Source: Labrenzia sp. 011 (GTDB lineage: Bacteria; Pseudomonadota; Alphaproteobacteria; Rhizobiales; Stappiaceae). Taken from it: 64,000 bases of DNA. The notes beneath the pieces were generated by a model. That model did not search any database. It worked only from the letters and a program-made list of their open reading frames with translations, and was not told where the DNA came from. Shown one piece after another: positions 17,536 through 26,280 of this stretch. The translations under genes were made by a program, and so were the position numbers. Location: the NCBI RefSeq assembly GCF_003075075.1, contig NZ_QCYM01000001.1:586668-650667 (forward strand), in the 5' to 3' direction. The first letter of the stretch is position 1; every line of letters starts with the position of its first letter.

Positions 17536-18432
17536 ATGCCTGCCTGCGCAGAACTCGAAACGAATGAGTACCTCAAGCCCTTTCCGCCCAAAGCCACCCG
17601 GCTGATCGTCACGATTTATGGCGACATTGTCGAACCGCGTGGCGGAGTGCTCTGGATGGGCGACCTGATCAGCCTGTGCGCCGGCTTCGGGGTCAATGAA
17701 TCCCTTGTGCGCACCGCAGTGTCCCGCCTTGTTTCCAAGGGGCAGCTGAAAGGCGAACGGGAAGGGCGACGCAGCTACTACGCGCTGACGGCACAGGCCC
17801 GCGACGAATATCATCTTGCCGCCGATCTGTTTTTCGGGCCCGCGGATAGCGAATGCGGCTGGATCATAACCCGCTGTACAGACGAGGCCCGGCAGAACGT
17901 CCTGCACCGCAACGGCTTCAGGGCTGCGGGTGGAGATTTCTACATTGCCGCGGAACGGCCCGGTCGTCCGGTCTATGGCGCAGCCTTTCGTTCCACTGTC
18001 CTGGAACCGGGCGTGGACCTGCAGGCGCTGCTGAGCTCGACTTTCGATCTCGCTGCGCTGGCCCGTGCCTATTCCGGCTTTGTGAAGAGATTCCGGCCGA
18101 TGACCCGTCTATTGCAGGAAACGCCCGACGGACACGCGGCCCTGATCCTCAGGCTGGCGCTGGTTCATGCCTATCGCGAGATCCGGTTGAACGACCCCCT
18201 CCTGCCTCCCTCCGTTCTGCCGGCAGACTGGCCGGGAAGCGAAGCGCACCGGCTTTTCGCCATGCTTTACGTCGGCCTGTCCGACGCTGCCGACGCCTAT
18301 ATCGGCAGCCACCTTTTCGATCGCAGCGGGCCGCTTCCGCAAGCTCCGGAAGATGTGAAGGCGCGGCTGGACTCCCTGGCGTCCCGGTGCCGGGAGACCC
18401 TGACGGGGCAGGGGGCGATCGCAGACGCATAA
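17536..18432 (+). CDS. paaX: PaaX-family transcriptional repressor
   Basis: 298 residues. The N-terminal winged helix (about 15-85, with WMGDLISLCAGFGVNESLVRTAVSRLV) and the C-terminal PaaX region (HRLFAMLYVGLSDAADAYI) are both recognisable. PaaX represses phenylacetate degradation genes and is released by phenylacetyl-CoA. Length is typical. The genes it should control lie just downstream but are broken; see the DUF3291 fragment, paaB and the paaC fragment. Confidence 0.9.
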   Translation: MPACAELETNEYLKPFPPKATRLIVTIYGDIVEPRGGVLWMGDLISLCAGFGVNESLVRTAVSRLVSKGQLKGEREGRRSYYALTAQARDEYHLAADLFFGPADSECGWIITRCTDEARQNVLHRNGFRAAGGDFYIAAERPGRPVYGAAFRSTVLEPGVDLQALLSSTFDLAALARAYSGFVKRFRPMTRLLQETPDGHAALILRLALVHAYREIRLNDPLLPPSVLPADWPGSEAHRLFAMLYVGLSDAADAYIGSHLFDRSGPLPQAPEDVKARLDSLASRCRETLTGQGAIADA

Positions 18433-18463
18433 AGCGTCACAGGAATTTGCAAAAATAACGTTT

Positions 18464-18473
18464 TATGTGATTC
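18464..18473 (+). promoter_or_regulatory. PaaX operator-like half-site
   Basis: TATGTGATTC fits the half-site WWTRTGATTC that I recall for PaaX in E. coli. It lies 31 bases after the paaX stop, where the paaA promoter would be expected. No clear inverted partner is seen. Confidence 0.45.
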
Positions 18474-18474
18474 T

Positions 18475-18846
18475 TTGTGCTGTATCCTTTCCCGACTTCA
18501 ACATGACGGGGAGGAGGCCGGGGACTATTCGGTCGTGGTGGCTGACGATCCGATGATGATCCCAAATCTCTCCGTGTGGGAGACCGTCGAAGACCTGGAG
18601 AATTTTGTCTTCAGGATCGTTCACAAACGGATCTACGCGCGGCGGGCCGAGTGGTTCGGAGTCATGGAGCAGATGAATTTTCTCATGTGGCCGGTGCCGG
18701 CCGGCCATCGGCCCACGCTGGAGGAGGCCTGGGCAAGGCTGAAGCATCTGAACGATCACGGCTCGTCCGACCATGCCTTCGGCTGGAACCATGTGCCGTC
18801 AGCCACCCTGTGGCGCTCCGCCCGTTGTGACAAATCGGCGGCGTAA
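18475..18846 (+). pseudogene. DUF3291 protein, 5' truncated
   Basis: The open frame from about 18500 encodes the last two thirds of a DUF3291 domain: RLQHDGEEAGDYSVVVADDP, PNLSVWETVEDLENFVF, RAEWF, VPAGHRPTLEEAWARLKHL. Family members have about 45 more residues at the N-terminus. The only frame-opening codon is a TTG giving MCCILS, which is not family-like, so the 5' end is lost. It occupies the place of paaA between paaX and paaB. Confidence 0.7.
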
Positions 18847-18869
18847 CGGGCTGTGGCGGAGGAAAATCC

Positions 18870-19154
18870 ATGAAAAGGGAATGGCCACTCTGGGAAGTGT
18901 TTATTCGCGGGCAGCACGGTCTCAACCACCGGCATGTCGGGTCGCTGCACGCGCCGGATGCGGAAATGGCGATCCGGAATGCCCGAGACGTCTACACGCG
19001 CCGCAAGGAAGGTGTCTCCATCTGGGTGGTGCCTTCCGCGCAGATCGCCGCGTCCGATCCTGGCAGCAAGGATGCCCTGTTCGGGCCGGCAGCGGACAAG
19101 ATCTACAGGCACCCGAGTTTTTATGACATTCCTGATGAAGTCGGAAAGTTGTAA
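18870..19154 (+). CDS. paaB: Phenylacetyl-CoA 1,2-epoxidase subunit PaaB
   Basis: 94 residues, a full-length PaaB: EWPLWEVFIRGQHGLNHRHV, then AIRNARDVYTRRKEGVSIWV, ending FYDIPDEVGKL. PaaB is the small structural subunit bridging PaaA-PaaC in the diiron epoxidase. Without paaA and with a truncated paaC beside it, this copy is probably non-functional unless complete paa genes exist elsewhere. Confidence 0.9.
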   Translation: MKREWPLWEVFIRGQHGLNHRHVGSLHAPDAEMAIRNARDVYTRRKEGVSIWVVPSAQIAASDPGSKDALFGPAADKIYRHPSFYDIPDEVGKL

Positions 19155-19477
19155 TGAGCGGAAAGCGCGATATTATCGCATGCGATATTCTGTTCGAATG
19201 GCTGTTGCGCAGGGGCGATACCGCCCTCATTCTCGCTCATCGGGTTTCTGGATGGTGCGGACACGCACCGGCACTGGAAGAAGATATCGCGCTGGCGAAT
19301 ATCACGCTCGACCTGATCGGACAGGCGCGCCTGTGGCTCGGATATGCCGGTGAGGTCGAAGGCAAGGGGCGCGGCGAGAACGAACTTGCCTGTTCGGCGC
19401 TGAGCGGTTCGCCCGGAGCGCGCAACACTGCAAATCGGGCCGTGCAAGAGCGGCATCGGTGCGGATGCTCGACGTAG
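19154..19477 (+). pseudogene. paaC: PaaC fragment (first ~79 residues)
   Basis: The start ATG overlaps the paaB stop by one base, as in intact paa operons. Residues 12-79 match PaaC (LFEWLLRRGDTALILAHR, LEEDIALANITLDLIGQARL, AGEVEGKGRGENELA). From about base 19391 the similarity ends and a short unrelated tail runs to a stop; PaaC is normally near 250 residues. No paaD, paaE or paaK follows; the next gene is convergent and unrelated. Confidence 0.85.
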
Positions 19478-19602
19478 CGGAAGAATTCGCTTGCGCTCCT
19501 GCGCAGGGATGATCGTCAAGACTGTCCCGGCGAGAGCAGAGCTTCGCCGGAACAGCGCCGAAAGGAATTCACCCGAAACGGCGGAAAGAAGGCCTTTCCG
19601 GA

Positions 19603-20970
19603 CTAGAGGACCGACCGGACAGCCTTGCCGGTGGCGGCGACGACCTGATCGATCTCCGCTTCAGAGATGCACAGCGGCGGAGCAAAGCCGAGAATGTCGC
19701 CCTGGGGCATGGCCCGTCCGATGACACCTTCCTTCAGGAGAGCGGCCGATACTTGTGCACCGATCTTCCGGGCCGGGTCGAAAAAGGTCCGCTTGTCCCT
19801 GTCTTCGACGAATTCGACCGCGCAGAGCATCCCGTCGCCGCGAATGTCGCCCACATTGCCATGACCGCCAAGCTCGTTCTCCAGCGCCGTCTTCAGGTAG
19901 GCTCCGGCGGATTTGGCGTTCTGCACCAGACCGAGATGGTCGATCAGTTCCAGATTGGCAACGCCGGCCGCAGCCCCGATGGGGTGTGCGGAATAGGTCC
20001 AGCCGTGCCCGATCGGACCGAATTCGTCGGTTCCGTCTTCCAGGACCTTCCAGACCCTGTCGGACACGATGGAGCCGGAAAGCGGCGCATAGGCGGATGT
20101 CAGCCCCTTGGCGATGGTGATGAAATCCGGCTCGAGTCCGTAGTGATCCGATCCGAACATGCTTCCAAGCCGTCCGAAGCCCGAGACGACCTCATCGGCG
20201 ATAAGCAGAATATCGTGTTTCTTCAGGACTTTCTGGATCGCCTCCCAATATCCGGCGGGCGGCGGGACGATTCCGCCGGTGCCAAGCACCGGCTCGCCGA
20301 TGAACGCTGCGATCGTGTCGGGACCTTCACGGTCGATCATGGCTTCCAGTTCGGCGGCACAATGGGCGACGAAGTCGGCCTCGGACATGGACAGGTCTTC
20401 ACGGCGGAAATAGTCCGGAGCGAGCGTGTGCAGGACATTGTCGAGCGGCAGATCGAATTTCTTGTGAAAGAGCTCGAGGCCGGTGAGCGACCCGGTCATC
20501 AGTCCGGATCCGTGGTAGCCGCGCCAGCGCGAGATGATCTTCTTCTTTTCCGGACGGCCGAGAATGTTGTTGTAGTACCAGACCAGCTTGATGTTGGTCT
20601 CATTCGCATCCGAGCCGCCAAGGCCGAAATAGACCTTCGACATATGCGCGGGCGCCCGGTCCATGACCATCTTGGCAAGGGTGATCGAGGCTTCCGTACC
20701 GTGGCCGACATAGGCGTGGTAATAGGCAAGCTCCTTGGCCTGCGCGGCAATGGCCTCGGCGATTTCCGTCCGGCCGTAACCGACATTCACGCAGTAAAGG
20801 CCGGCAAAGGCGTCCAGCAGGCGCGTTCCGTCGCGATCCTCGATAAACACCCCGTCGCCACCGGTGACGATACGACTCGGGCTTTCGCCGCGTGCGTGCT
20901 GTGCCAGATGCGTGGACGGATGGAAGAAATTCTCCCGGTCCCAGGAATCCAGCCGATCGTTCTTGAGCAT
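19603..20970 (-). CDS. Class III PLP-dependent aminotransferase
   Basis: 455 residues of the omega-aminotransferase type. The PLP lysine is in TIAKGLTSAYAPLSG at about residue 288; the IADEVVSGFGR and HGWTYSAHP blocks are clear. The start is MLKNDR (AAAGGATC ribosome site); an upstream in-frame ATG at 21003 is less likely. It is third in the leftward eutB-eutC operon, so it may transaminate the diaminobutyrate released from ectoine, the role of DoeD. Substrate is inferred only. Confidence 0.85.
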   Translation of the reverse strand: MLKNDRLDSWDRENFFHPSTHLAQHARGESPSRIVTGGDGVFIEDRDGTRLLDAFAGLYCVNVGYGRTEIAEAIAAQAKELAYYHAYVGHGTEASITLAKMVMDRAPAHMSKVYFGLGGSDANETNIKLVWYYNNILGRPEKKKIISRWRGYHGSGLMTGSLTGLELFHKKFDLPLDNVLHTLAPDYFRREDLSMSEADFVAHCAAELEAMIDREGPDTIAAFIGEPVLGTGGIVPPPAGYWEAIQKVLKKHDILLIADEVVSGFGRLGSMFGSDHYGLEPDFITIAKGLTSAYAPLSGSIVSDRVWKVLEDGTDEFGPIGHGWTYSAHPIGAAAGVANLELIDHLGLVQNAKSAGAYLKTALENELGGHGNVGDIRGDGMLCAVEFVEDRDKRTFFDPARKIGAQVSAALLKEGVIGRAMPQGDILGFAPPLCISEAEIDQVVAATGKAVRSVL

Positions 20971-21009
20971 GTTTCGATCCTTTTGTTTGGTCTGAAATAG
21001 CAATTCAGG

Positions 21010-22005
21010 TCAGGCGGTTAGAAGTGTTCCGGCTTGGGCTTTGGAGATCCGGTCGAAGGTCAGTGTCGCGATCGCCGTATCCTGAACGCCGGTTCCGGTC
21101 AGGTCGCAAACGGTGATCTGATCGTCACGGGTTCGTCCCGCTGTCTGCCCCGCGATCACCGCACCAAGTTCAACGACATCCGGTGATCCGCCCAGCAGGC
21201 CGCTTTGCAGGGCTGTCCGCAGTTCCCCGAGCCTTTCGCACTGAGCTGTGCGGTCACAGACGAGAATGTCGGCACGCGCCAGTATCTCGGGCGAGAGTTC
21301 GTTCTTGTCTTCCTGGTCGGATCCCATTGCGGTGATGTGCAGGCCGGGATGCAGGCAGCCGGCGTCCAGAATGGCCTCCTTGGCCGGCGTGGTCGTCACA
21401 ACCAGCTGGCTGGCGGCAACGAGTTCGTTTCTGTCCGGGACGGCCTGAACACCGACACCAAGCGCCGTCCGCAATTCCGTGGCCAGCTTTTCGGCCTTCC
21501 GGGCGCTGCGTCCCCAGATCAGGACCTTTTCGACCGGTTTGACCTTGGCTGCCGCGATGATCTGCAAACGGGCCTGAACGCCTGTCCCCAGAACGCCCAT
21601 CGTCGTGACGGTTCCGGGAGCTAGATGTCGGGCGGCAACGGCTCCGGCGGCGGCCGTGCGAACGTCCGTCAGATAGCCGTTGTCGAGAAACACCGCCTGA
21701 ACCAGACCCGTTCTGGCCGAAAGCAGCACCATCAGACCGTTGAGACTCGCCAGCCCCAGGGACGGATTGTCGAAAAAACCGGGAGACACCTTGATTGCGA
21801 AGCCATCCAGGCCGGGGACATAAGCGGTCTTGATGTCGACTTCGGCATTCACATCCGGAAGCGCCATGGAAAGCACCGGCGGCATGACCACCTGCTCCGT
21901 GGCCAGCCGCGCGAAAGCAGCTTCGATGCAATCGATGATATCCAGATCCAGATGGATGATCCGGCGCAGGTCCGTTTCTGTGACGAGCCTGATGTCACGG
22001 GGCAT
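21010..22005 (-). CDS. eutC: Ornithine cyclodeaminase/mu-crystallin family protein (EutC-like)
   Basis: 331 residues with the family NAD-binding motif GVLGTGVQARLQ near 138-149 and the upstream YLTDVRTAAAGAVAARHLAP. Members deaminate or reduce cyclic imino acids. In ectoine-utilisation loci the same family is named EutC and is paired with EutB, as here. Its start overlaps the end of eutB by 11 bases, implying translational coupling. Confidence 0.8.
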   Translation of the reverse strand: MPRDIRLVTETDLRRIIHLDLDIIDCIEAAFARLATEQVVMPPVLSMALPDVNAEVDIKTAYVPGLDGFAIKVSPGFFDNPSLGLASLNGLMVLLSARTGLVQAVFLDNGYLTDVRTAAAGAVAARHLAPGTVTTMGVLGTGVQARLQIIAAAKVKPVEKVLIWGRSARKAEKLATELRTALGVGVQAVPDRNELVAASQLVVTTTPAKEAILDAGCLHPGLHITAMGSDQEDKNELSPEILARADILVCDRTAQCERLGELRTALQSGLLGGSPDVVELGAVIAGQTAGRTRDDQITVCDLTGTGVQDTAIATLTFDRISKAQAGTLLTA

Positions 22006-23002
22006 GGGGCGCTCCCTTCAGAAGTTTGTCGCCAAGCATGACGTCTCTGCCGCAGACGATGTCCGTGAACTGGGACATGTCGACGGTTCGGCCGGTCACG
22101 ATCGATGCAACCGGTCCCGCCGCACTGGAAAGCTTCCCGGACCGGCAAGCGGCGATACCGACAACAGCGGCGCCTTCAGCCACAAGACCTTCCTCGAAAT
22201 AGAGCGCCTGCATGGCCCGGTAGATCTCTTCCTCGGTGACCAGAAGGATATCATCGAGCAGCGCCCTGCACATGTCGAATGACAACCGGTTGTCCAGCCC
22301 GATGCCGCCGCCGAGTGAGTCGGCAAGGCTCGGGAATTCCGTGACTTCCACCGGGTGTCCGGACGCGATGGATGCATGCATGGCCGCTCCCCGGTCCATC
22401 GTCACGCCGATGACCTTCATGGACGGCTTGATGGATTTTGCCGCGAGCGCAACGCCTGCAGCCAGCCCGCCGCCGGACAGGGGCACAAGCAGGGTCGCCA
22501 GCTCGGGCAGGTCTTCCAGGACTTCCAGACCGATGGTGCCCTGGCCGGCGATCACATGCGGGTCGTCGAAGGGGGAGATCTCCCGAACGCCGGGGTCCTG
22601 ACTCAGGCGATGGCATTCGGCCATTGCCTCGTCCTGACTGTTACCGACAATCCTGACGTCCGCCCCCAGCGCCCGGATGCCGTCGATCTTGGTCTGAGGC
22701 ACCAGCGACGACATGCAGACCACGGCCTTGAGCCCCGATTGTCTCGCCGCATGGGCAACGCCACGGCCATGATTGCCTGTGGAGCAGCAGGTGAGGGTTG
22801 TCGTTCCCGCGGGCACATTGCAGGCGGCATTGGTGGCGCCGCGCAGCTTGAAGGCGCCTGTCGGCTGGAGGTGCTCCAGTTTCAGATGGAAGGGCGCACC
22901 GATGTCCTCCGACAGAAAGCGGGAAGGGAGCAACGGCGTGCGGACGACCTTGCCGGCGATCGTTTTCCGCGCGGCGAGAATGTCTGCAAGCGTCATCTGC
23001 AT
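21995..23002 (-). CDS. eutB: Threonine dehydratase-like PLP enzyme (EutB-like)
   Basis: 335 residues of the fold-type II PLP family. The lysine lies in PTGAFKLRGATNA (Lys52), the phosphate loop in SGGGLAAG. The start MQMTLADIL is chosen because GAGG lies 6 bases upstream; a longer frame to 23179 would cross both operators. EutB is thought to act with EutC on hydroxyectoine-derived intermediates. It is first gene of the leftward arm and divergent from doeA. Confidence 0.8.
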   Translation of the reverse strand: MQMTLADILAARKTIAGKVVRTPLLPSRFLSEDIGAPFHLKLEHLQPTGAFKLRGATNAACNVPAGTTTLTCCSTGNHGRGVAHAARQSGLKAVVCMSSLVPQTKIDGIRALGADVRIVGNSQDEAMAECHRLSQDPGVREISPFDDPHVIAGQGTIGLEVLEDLPELATLLVPLSGGGLAAGVALAAKSIKPSMKVIGVTMDRGAAMHASIASGHPVEVTEFPSLADSLGGGIGLDNRLSFDMCRALLDDILLVTEEEIYRAMQALYFEEGLVAEGAAVVGIAACRSGKLSSAAGPVASIVTGRTVDMSQFTDIVCGRDVMLGDKLLKGAPHAP

Positions 23003-23065
23003 GGAAGCCTCGGAGCAAGCCAGTGAACCTAAGGATTGGAAACGGCGAACCCGCCCCACCTCTAT

Positions 23066-23080
23066 TTGTGTACAAATATT
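23066..23080. promoter_or_regulatory. GntR operator 1
   Basis: TTGTGTACAA followed by ATATT. The core is the TTGTNTACAA palindrome used by many FadR/VanR-type GntR regulators. It lies 64 bases upstream of eutB, where it could control the leftward operon. Confidence 0.65.
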
Positions 23081-23149
23081 GCGGTCGCCGCAAGAGGAAG
23101 CACGCGAAGCTGCGATTTTTCTTGCTCGATAAACACTGTTCGTGATTAC

Positions 23150-23164
23150 TTGTATACAAATATT
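23150..23164. promoter_or_regulatory. GntR operator 2
   Basis: TTGTATACAA, a perfect 10-bp palindrome, again followed by ATATT: a direct repeat of operator 1 at 14 of 15 bases. It lies 21 bases before the doeA start. Core centres are 84 bp apart, eight helical turns. Confidence 0.7.
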
Positions 23165-23180
23165 TTGTTGAGGATTCACA

Positions 23181-24365
23181 ATGCCCGGTCAGGACCTTCC
23201 ATTCAGCGCGTCGGAGTACGACCGTCGCCTTCAACTCGTGCGCCGCGACATGAGCGCGCGCGGCATCGACGTTCTCTTTATCGAGGATCCTTCGAACATG
23301 GCCTGGATCACCGGCTATGACGGCTGGTCGTTCTATGTTCATCAGGGCGTGCTGGTTTTCCTTGATGAAGATCCGGTCTGGTGGGGCCGCAGGCAGGACG
23401 CCAACGGCGCCCGGCGCACGGTCTGGATGGATGATGACCAGGTCGCCTCCTATGCCGACAACTATATCCAGTCCCCCGAACGCCACCCGATGCAGAATCT
23501 TGCCGACCTTCTGAAATCGAAGGGCTATGAGGCCCGGCGGGTCGGTGTCGAACTCGAGAACTACTATTTTTCCGCCAAGGCCTATCTCACCTTGCGCGAG
23601 GAAATGCCGGAGGCCGAATTTCCGGACGCCACCGGCATGGTGAACTGGCTCCGCGGGGTCAAGTCCGACGAGGAACTCGTCTTCATGCGCAATGCGGCGC
23701 GGATCTCGGAAAAGATCATGGACGGGGTCTTCGAGCGGGTCCGGCCGGGCATGCGCAAGGCCGATCTCGTTGCCGAAATCTACGCCGACGCAATCCGGGG
23801 GCTGGACGATGCCTGGGGCGACTATCCGGCCATCGTTCCGCTGCTGCCGAGCGGAGCTGACGCTTCCGCGCCGCATCTCACCTGGGATGGCCGGTACATG
23901 CAGGAGGGAGAGGCCACCTTCTTCGAGCTTTCCGGCTGTTTCCGCCGCTATCATGCGCCGCTGTGCCGAACCGTTTTTCTCGGCAAGCCGCCGCAATACA
24001 TGCTGGATGCGGAAAAGGCACTCGTCGAGGGACTGGAGGCAGGTCTCGACACCGCACGCGCCGGCAATACCGCCGGCGACATCGCCCGGGCACTGGCCAA
24101 ACCGCTCGAGGCTGCCGGTATCGAACGCGGCGCCCGTGCCGGCTACCCGATCGGAATTTCCTATCCGCCGGACTGGGGCGAGCGCACGGTCTCCATTCGG
24201 GAAGAGGACACGACGGTTCTCAAACCGGGCATGACCTTCCATTTCATGCCCGGGCTCTGGATGGACGGCTGGGGTCTGGAGATCACTGAAAGTATTCTCA
24301 TCCGGGAGGAGGGGCCGGCGGAATGCCTATGCAACCGGCCCCGCAACATGTTCGTCAAGACCTGA
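23181..24365 (+). CDS. doeA: Ectoine hydrolase DoeA/EutD (M24 family)
   Basis: 394 residues of the pita-bread M24 fold. It carries stretches I associate with DoeA/EutD: DPSNMAWITGYDGWSFYVHQ near 33-52, GRRQDANGARRT, ESxERHPM-like SPERHPMQNL, LPSGADASAPHLTWDGR, and GMTFHFMPGLW...LEITESILI. DoeA opens ectoine to N-acetyl-diaminobutyrate. Length matches the family. GAGG lies upstream of the ATG. It begins the rightward arm. Confidence 0.85.
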   Translation: MPGQDLPFSASEYDRRLQLVRRDMSARGIDVLFIEDPSNMAWITGYDGWSFYVHQGVLVFLDEDPVWWGRRQDANGARRTVWMDDDQVASYADNYIQSPERHPMQNLADLLKSKGYEARRVGVELENYYFSAKAYLTLREEMPEAEFPDATGMVNWLRGVKSDEELVFMRNAARISEKIMDGVFERVRPGMRKADLVAEIYADAIRGLDDAWGDYPAIVPLLPSGADASAPHLTWDGRYMQEGEATFFELSGCFRRYHAPLCRTVFLGKPPQYMLDAEKALVEGLEAGLDTARAGNTAGDIARALAKPLEAAGIERGARAGYPIGISYPPDWGERTVSIREEDTTVLKPGMTFHFMPGLWMDGWGLEITESILIREEGPAECLCNRPRNMFVKT

Positions 24366-24372
24366 GGTGCCG

Positions 24373-25548
24373 ATGACGTCGGAACATCTTTCCCGCACGG
24401 TCGAGATACTCGACCGGCTGATAGCCTTTCCCAGCGTTTCGGCAGACAGCAATCTGGCCCTGATCGAATATGCGGCCGGCCTTCTGGAGGACAGTGGTGC
24501 GCATGTGAAGATTTCACAGGACGAGACCGGCCGGAAAGCCAATCTTTTCGCCACCCTCGGGCCGCGATGCTCCGGCGGGCTGGTGCTTTCCGGGCACACG
24601 GATGTTGTTCCGGCTGGCGAAACGCAATGGCAGAGCGATCCATTTACGCTGCGTGCGGCTCAAGAACGCCTGTACGGGCGCGGGACCTGCGACATGAAGG
24701 GATTCATTGCAGCGGTTCTCGCCAGAATGCCGGATTATGCCGCGCTGGACCTGAAACGCCCCTTGCATGTAGCCCTGACCTATGACGAAGAGGTCGGCTG
24801 CTTCGGGGCGCGCCACCTGGTGGAAGAATTGCGGCAAAGCGATATCAGGCCTGCGATCGCCATTATCGGCGAGCCGACGGAAATGCGTGTCATCGAAGGT
24901 CACAAGGGCTGTTATGAATACACCACCTCCTTTCACGGCACGGACGGCCACGGCTCCGAGCCGGACAAGGGGGTGAACGCCATTCACGTGGCGGCAGCCT
25001 TTATCGGCAGGATGATGGACCTTGCCCACGACCTGCAACGCCGGGCCGGGCCCGACAGCGTCCGCTTCAATCCCCCCTGGACCACCCTGCAGGTGGGCAA
25101 GATAGAGGGGGGATCGGCGCGCAACGTGATTGCCCGCAACTGCGCCGTCGAGTGGGAAATGCGGCCTGTCCGCGAGGACGATGCACGGCTCGTCAAATCA
25201 GCTCTTGAAACCTATTGCCGCGACGTCCTGCTGCCACGCATGCGGGCCGTGTATCCGCAGGCCGATATCGTCACGGAAGTGATTGGAGAAGTCACCGGAC
25301 TTGCTGTCACCAGCGAAAATGAGGCCCGCGACATCGTCGCCGCGCTGACAGGCGAAAACCTGTGCGACGTTGTCGCCTTCGGCACCGAGGCCGGACTGTT
25401 TCAGGCTCTTGGCATGTCGGTCGTTGTCTGCGGTCCCGGATCGATCGCCCAGGCGCACCAGCCTGATGAATTCGTGTCGCTCGAACAGCTTGAGAAATGT
25501 CACGCCATGCTGTCCGGACTGGAAAGAACCCTGGTGCGGCCGGCATGA
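24373..25548 (+). CDS. M20 family deacetylase (ArgE-like)
   Basis: 391 residues resembling acetylornithine deacetylase ArgE: LSGHTDVVPAG (metal His/Asp), GRGTCDMKGF, YDEEVGCFGARHL (general base and metal Glu), GEPTEMRVIEGHKG, GTEAGLFQ and a C-terminal AHQPDEF His. The ATG at 24373 is used (GAGG 5 bases before) over the GTG at 24367. Directly after doeA, it may remove the acetyl group from N-acetyl-diaminobutyrate, the step normally done by the unrelated DoeB. This substitution is inference. Confidence 0.82.
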   Translation: MTSEHLSRTVEILDRLIAFPSVSADSNLALIEYAAGLLEDSGAHVKISQDETGRKANLFATLGPRCSGGLVLSGHTDVVPAGETQWQSDPFTLRAAQERLYGRGTCDMKGFIAAVLARMPDYAALDLKRPLHVALTYDEEVGCFGARHLVEELRQSDIRPAIAIIGEPTEMRVIEGHKGCYEYTTSFHGTDGHGSEPDKGVNAIHVAAAFIGRMMDLAHDLQRRAGPDSVRFNPPWTTLQVGKIEGGSARNVIARNCAVEWEMRPVREDDARLVKSALETYCRDVLLPRMRAVYPQADIVTEVIGEVTGLAVTSENEARDIVAALTGENLCDVVAFGTEAGLFQALGMSVVVCGPGSIAQAHQPDEFVSLEQLEKCHAMLSGLERTLVRPA

Positions 25549-26264
25549 GCATGGCCGATACAGGCGAGCCGGACATAGCCGCACAGCTGGAGGCGGCGTC
25601 GACCGCACAGGAGCGCTTCCAGATCATGTATTCGGTTCTGCGCGACCGGATCTCGATGCTGGTCTATCCGCCCGGCACACAGCTCAGCGAGGAGGTTCTG
25701 GCCGGCGAATTCGGCATCAGCCGCTCCCCCCTGCGCAAGGCACTGCAGATCCTGGAGGCGGACGGGCTGCTTCTGTCCCAGCAGGGCATAGGCACGCTTG
25801 TGACCGATGTCGACCTGAACGAACTCGCCCAGGTTTACCAGTTGCGCATGGAGATGAACGAGCTGACCGGCAGACTGTCTCCTGCCGATGTCGATTTTCG
25901 CCTGGCGGCCCTGTTCGACACCATGCGGCAGAGAGCCGAAGACCTGCGCGTTGCACCGGAGAGACAGGCCTTCGCCCGGCTGAACATCGACTTCTTCCAC
26001 GCCTTCCAGCAACTGACGGACAATCAGCCCCTGCGGGATGTGTCCGAAAAGCTTTTCTATCAGACCTGCCGCATCTGGCTCACCCTGATCCCGAGCACGA
26101 ACCTGTCACGCGAGGTGGAAATTTTCTGCCAGGAGATATTCGCGATCACCGACGCCGTGGCCATTGGTGACATTGAAGCGGCTGCGCACATCCGCAGGGC
26201 GCATCTGTCCATGGGGCTGAAGCGACTGACCTCCATGAAAGACGCGAAAGACGCGCCTGTTTAG
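25545..26264 (+). CDS. GntR-family regulator (FadR/FCD type)
   Basis: 239 residues: an N-terminal winged helix (about 25-90, PGTQLSEEVLAGEFGISRSPLRKALQ split over the HTH) and a C-terminal all-helical ligand domain with the FCD pattern (LNIDFFHAFQQLTDN, IRRAHLSMGLKRL). ATGA overlap with the deacetylase gene shows coupling. It probably binds the two TTGTNTACAA sites in the eutB-doeA gap and responds to a pathway intermediate. Confidence 0.85.
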   Translation: MSMADTGEPDIAAQLEAASTAQERFQIMYSVLRDRISMLVYPPGTQLSEEVLAGEFGISRSPLRKALQILEADGLLLSQQGIGTLVTDVDLNELAQVYQLRMEMNELTGRLSPADVDFRLAALFDTMRQRAEDLRVAPERQAFARLNIDFFHAFQQLTDNQPLRDVSEKLFYQTCRIWLTLIPSTNLSREVEIFCQEIFAITDAVAIGDIEAAAHIRRAHLSMGLKRLTSMKDAKDAPV

Positions 26265-26280
26265 GTCGTTGGCGACAGAT

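Noticed and set aside
22641..24242. 533-codon open frame on the minus strand
   Set aside because: Antisense to doeA and then an off-frame reading of eutB; it would also cross both operators.
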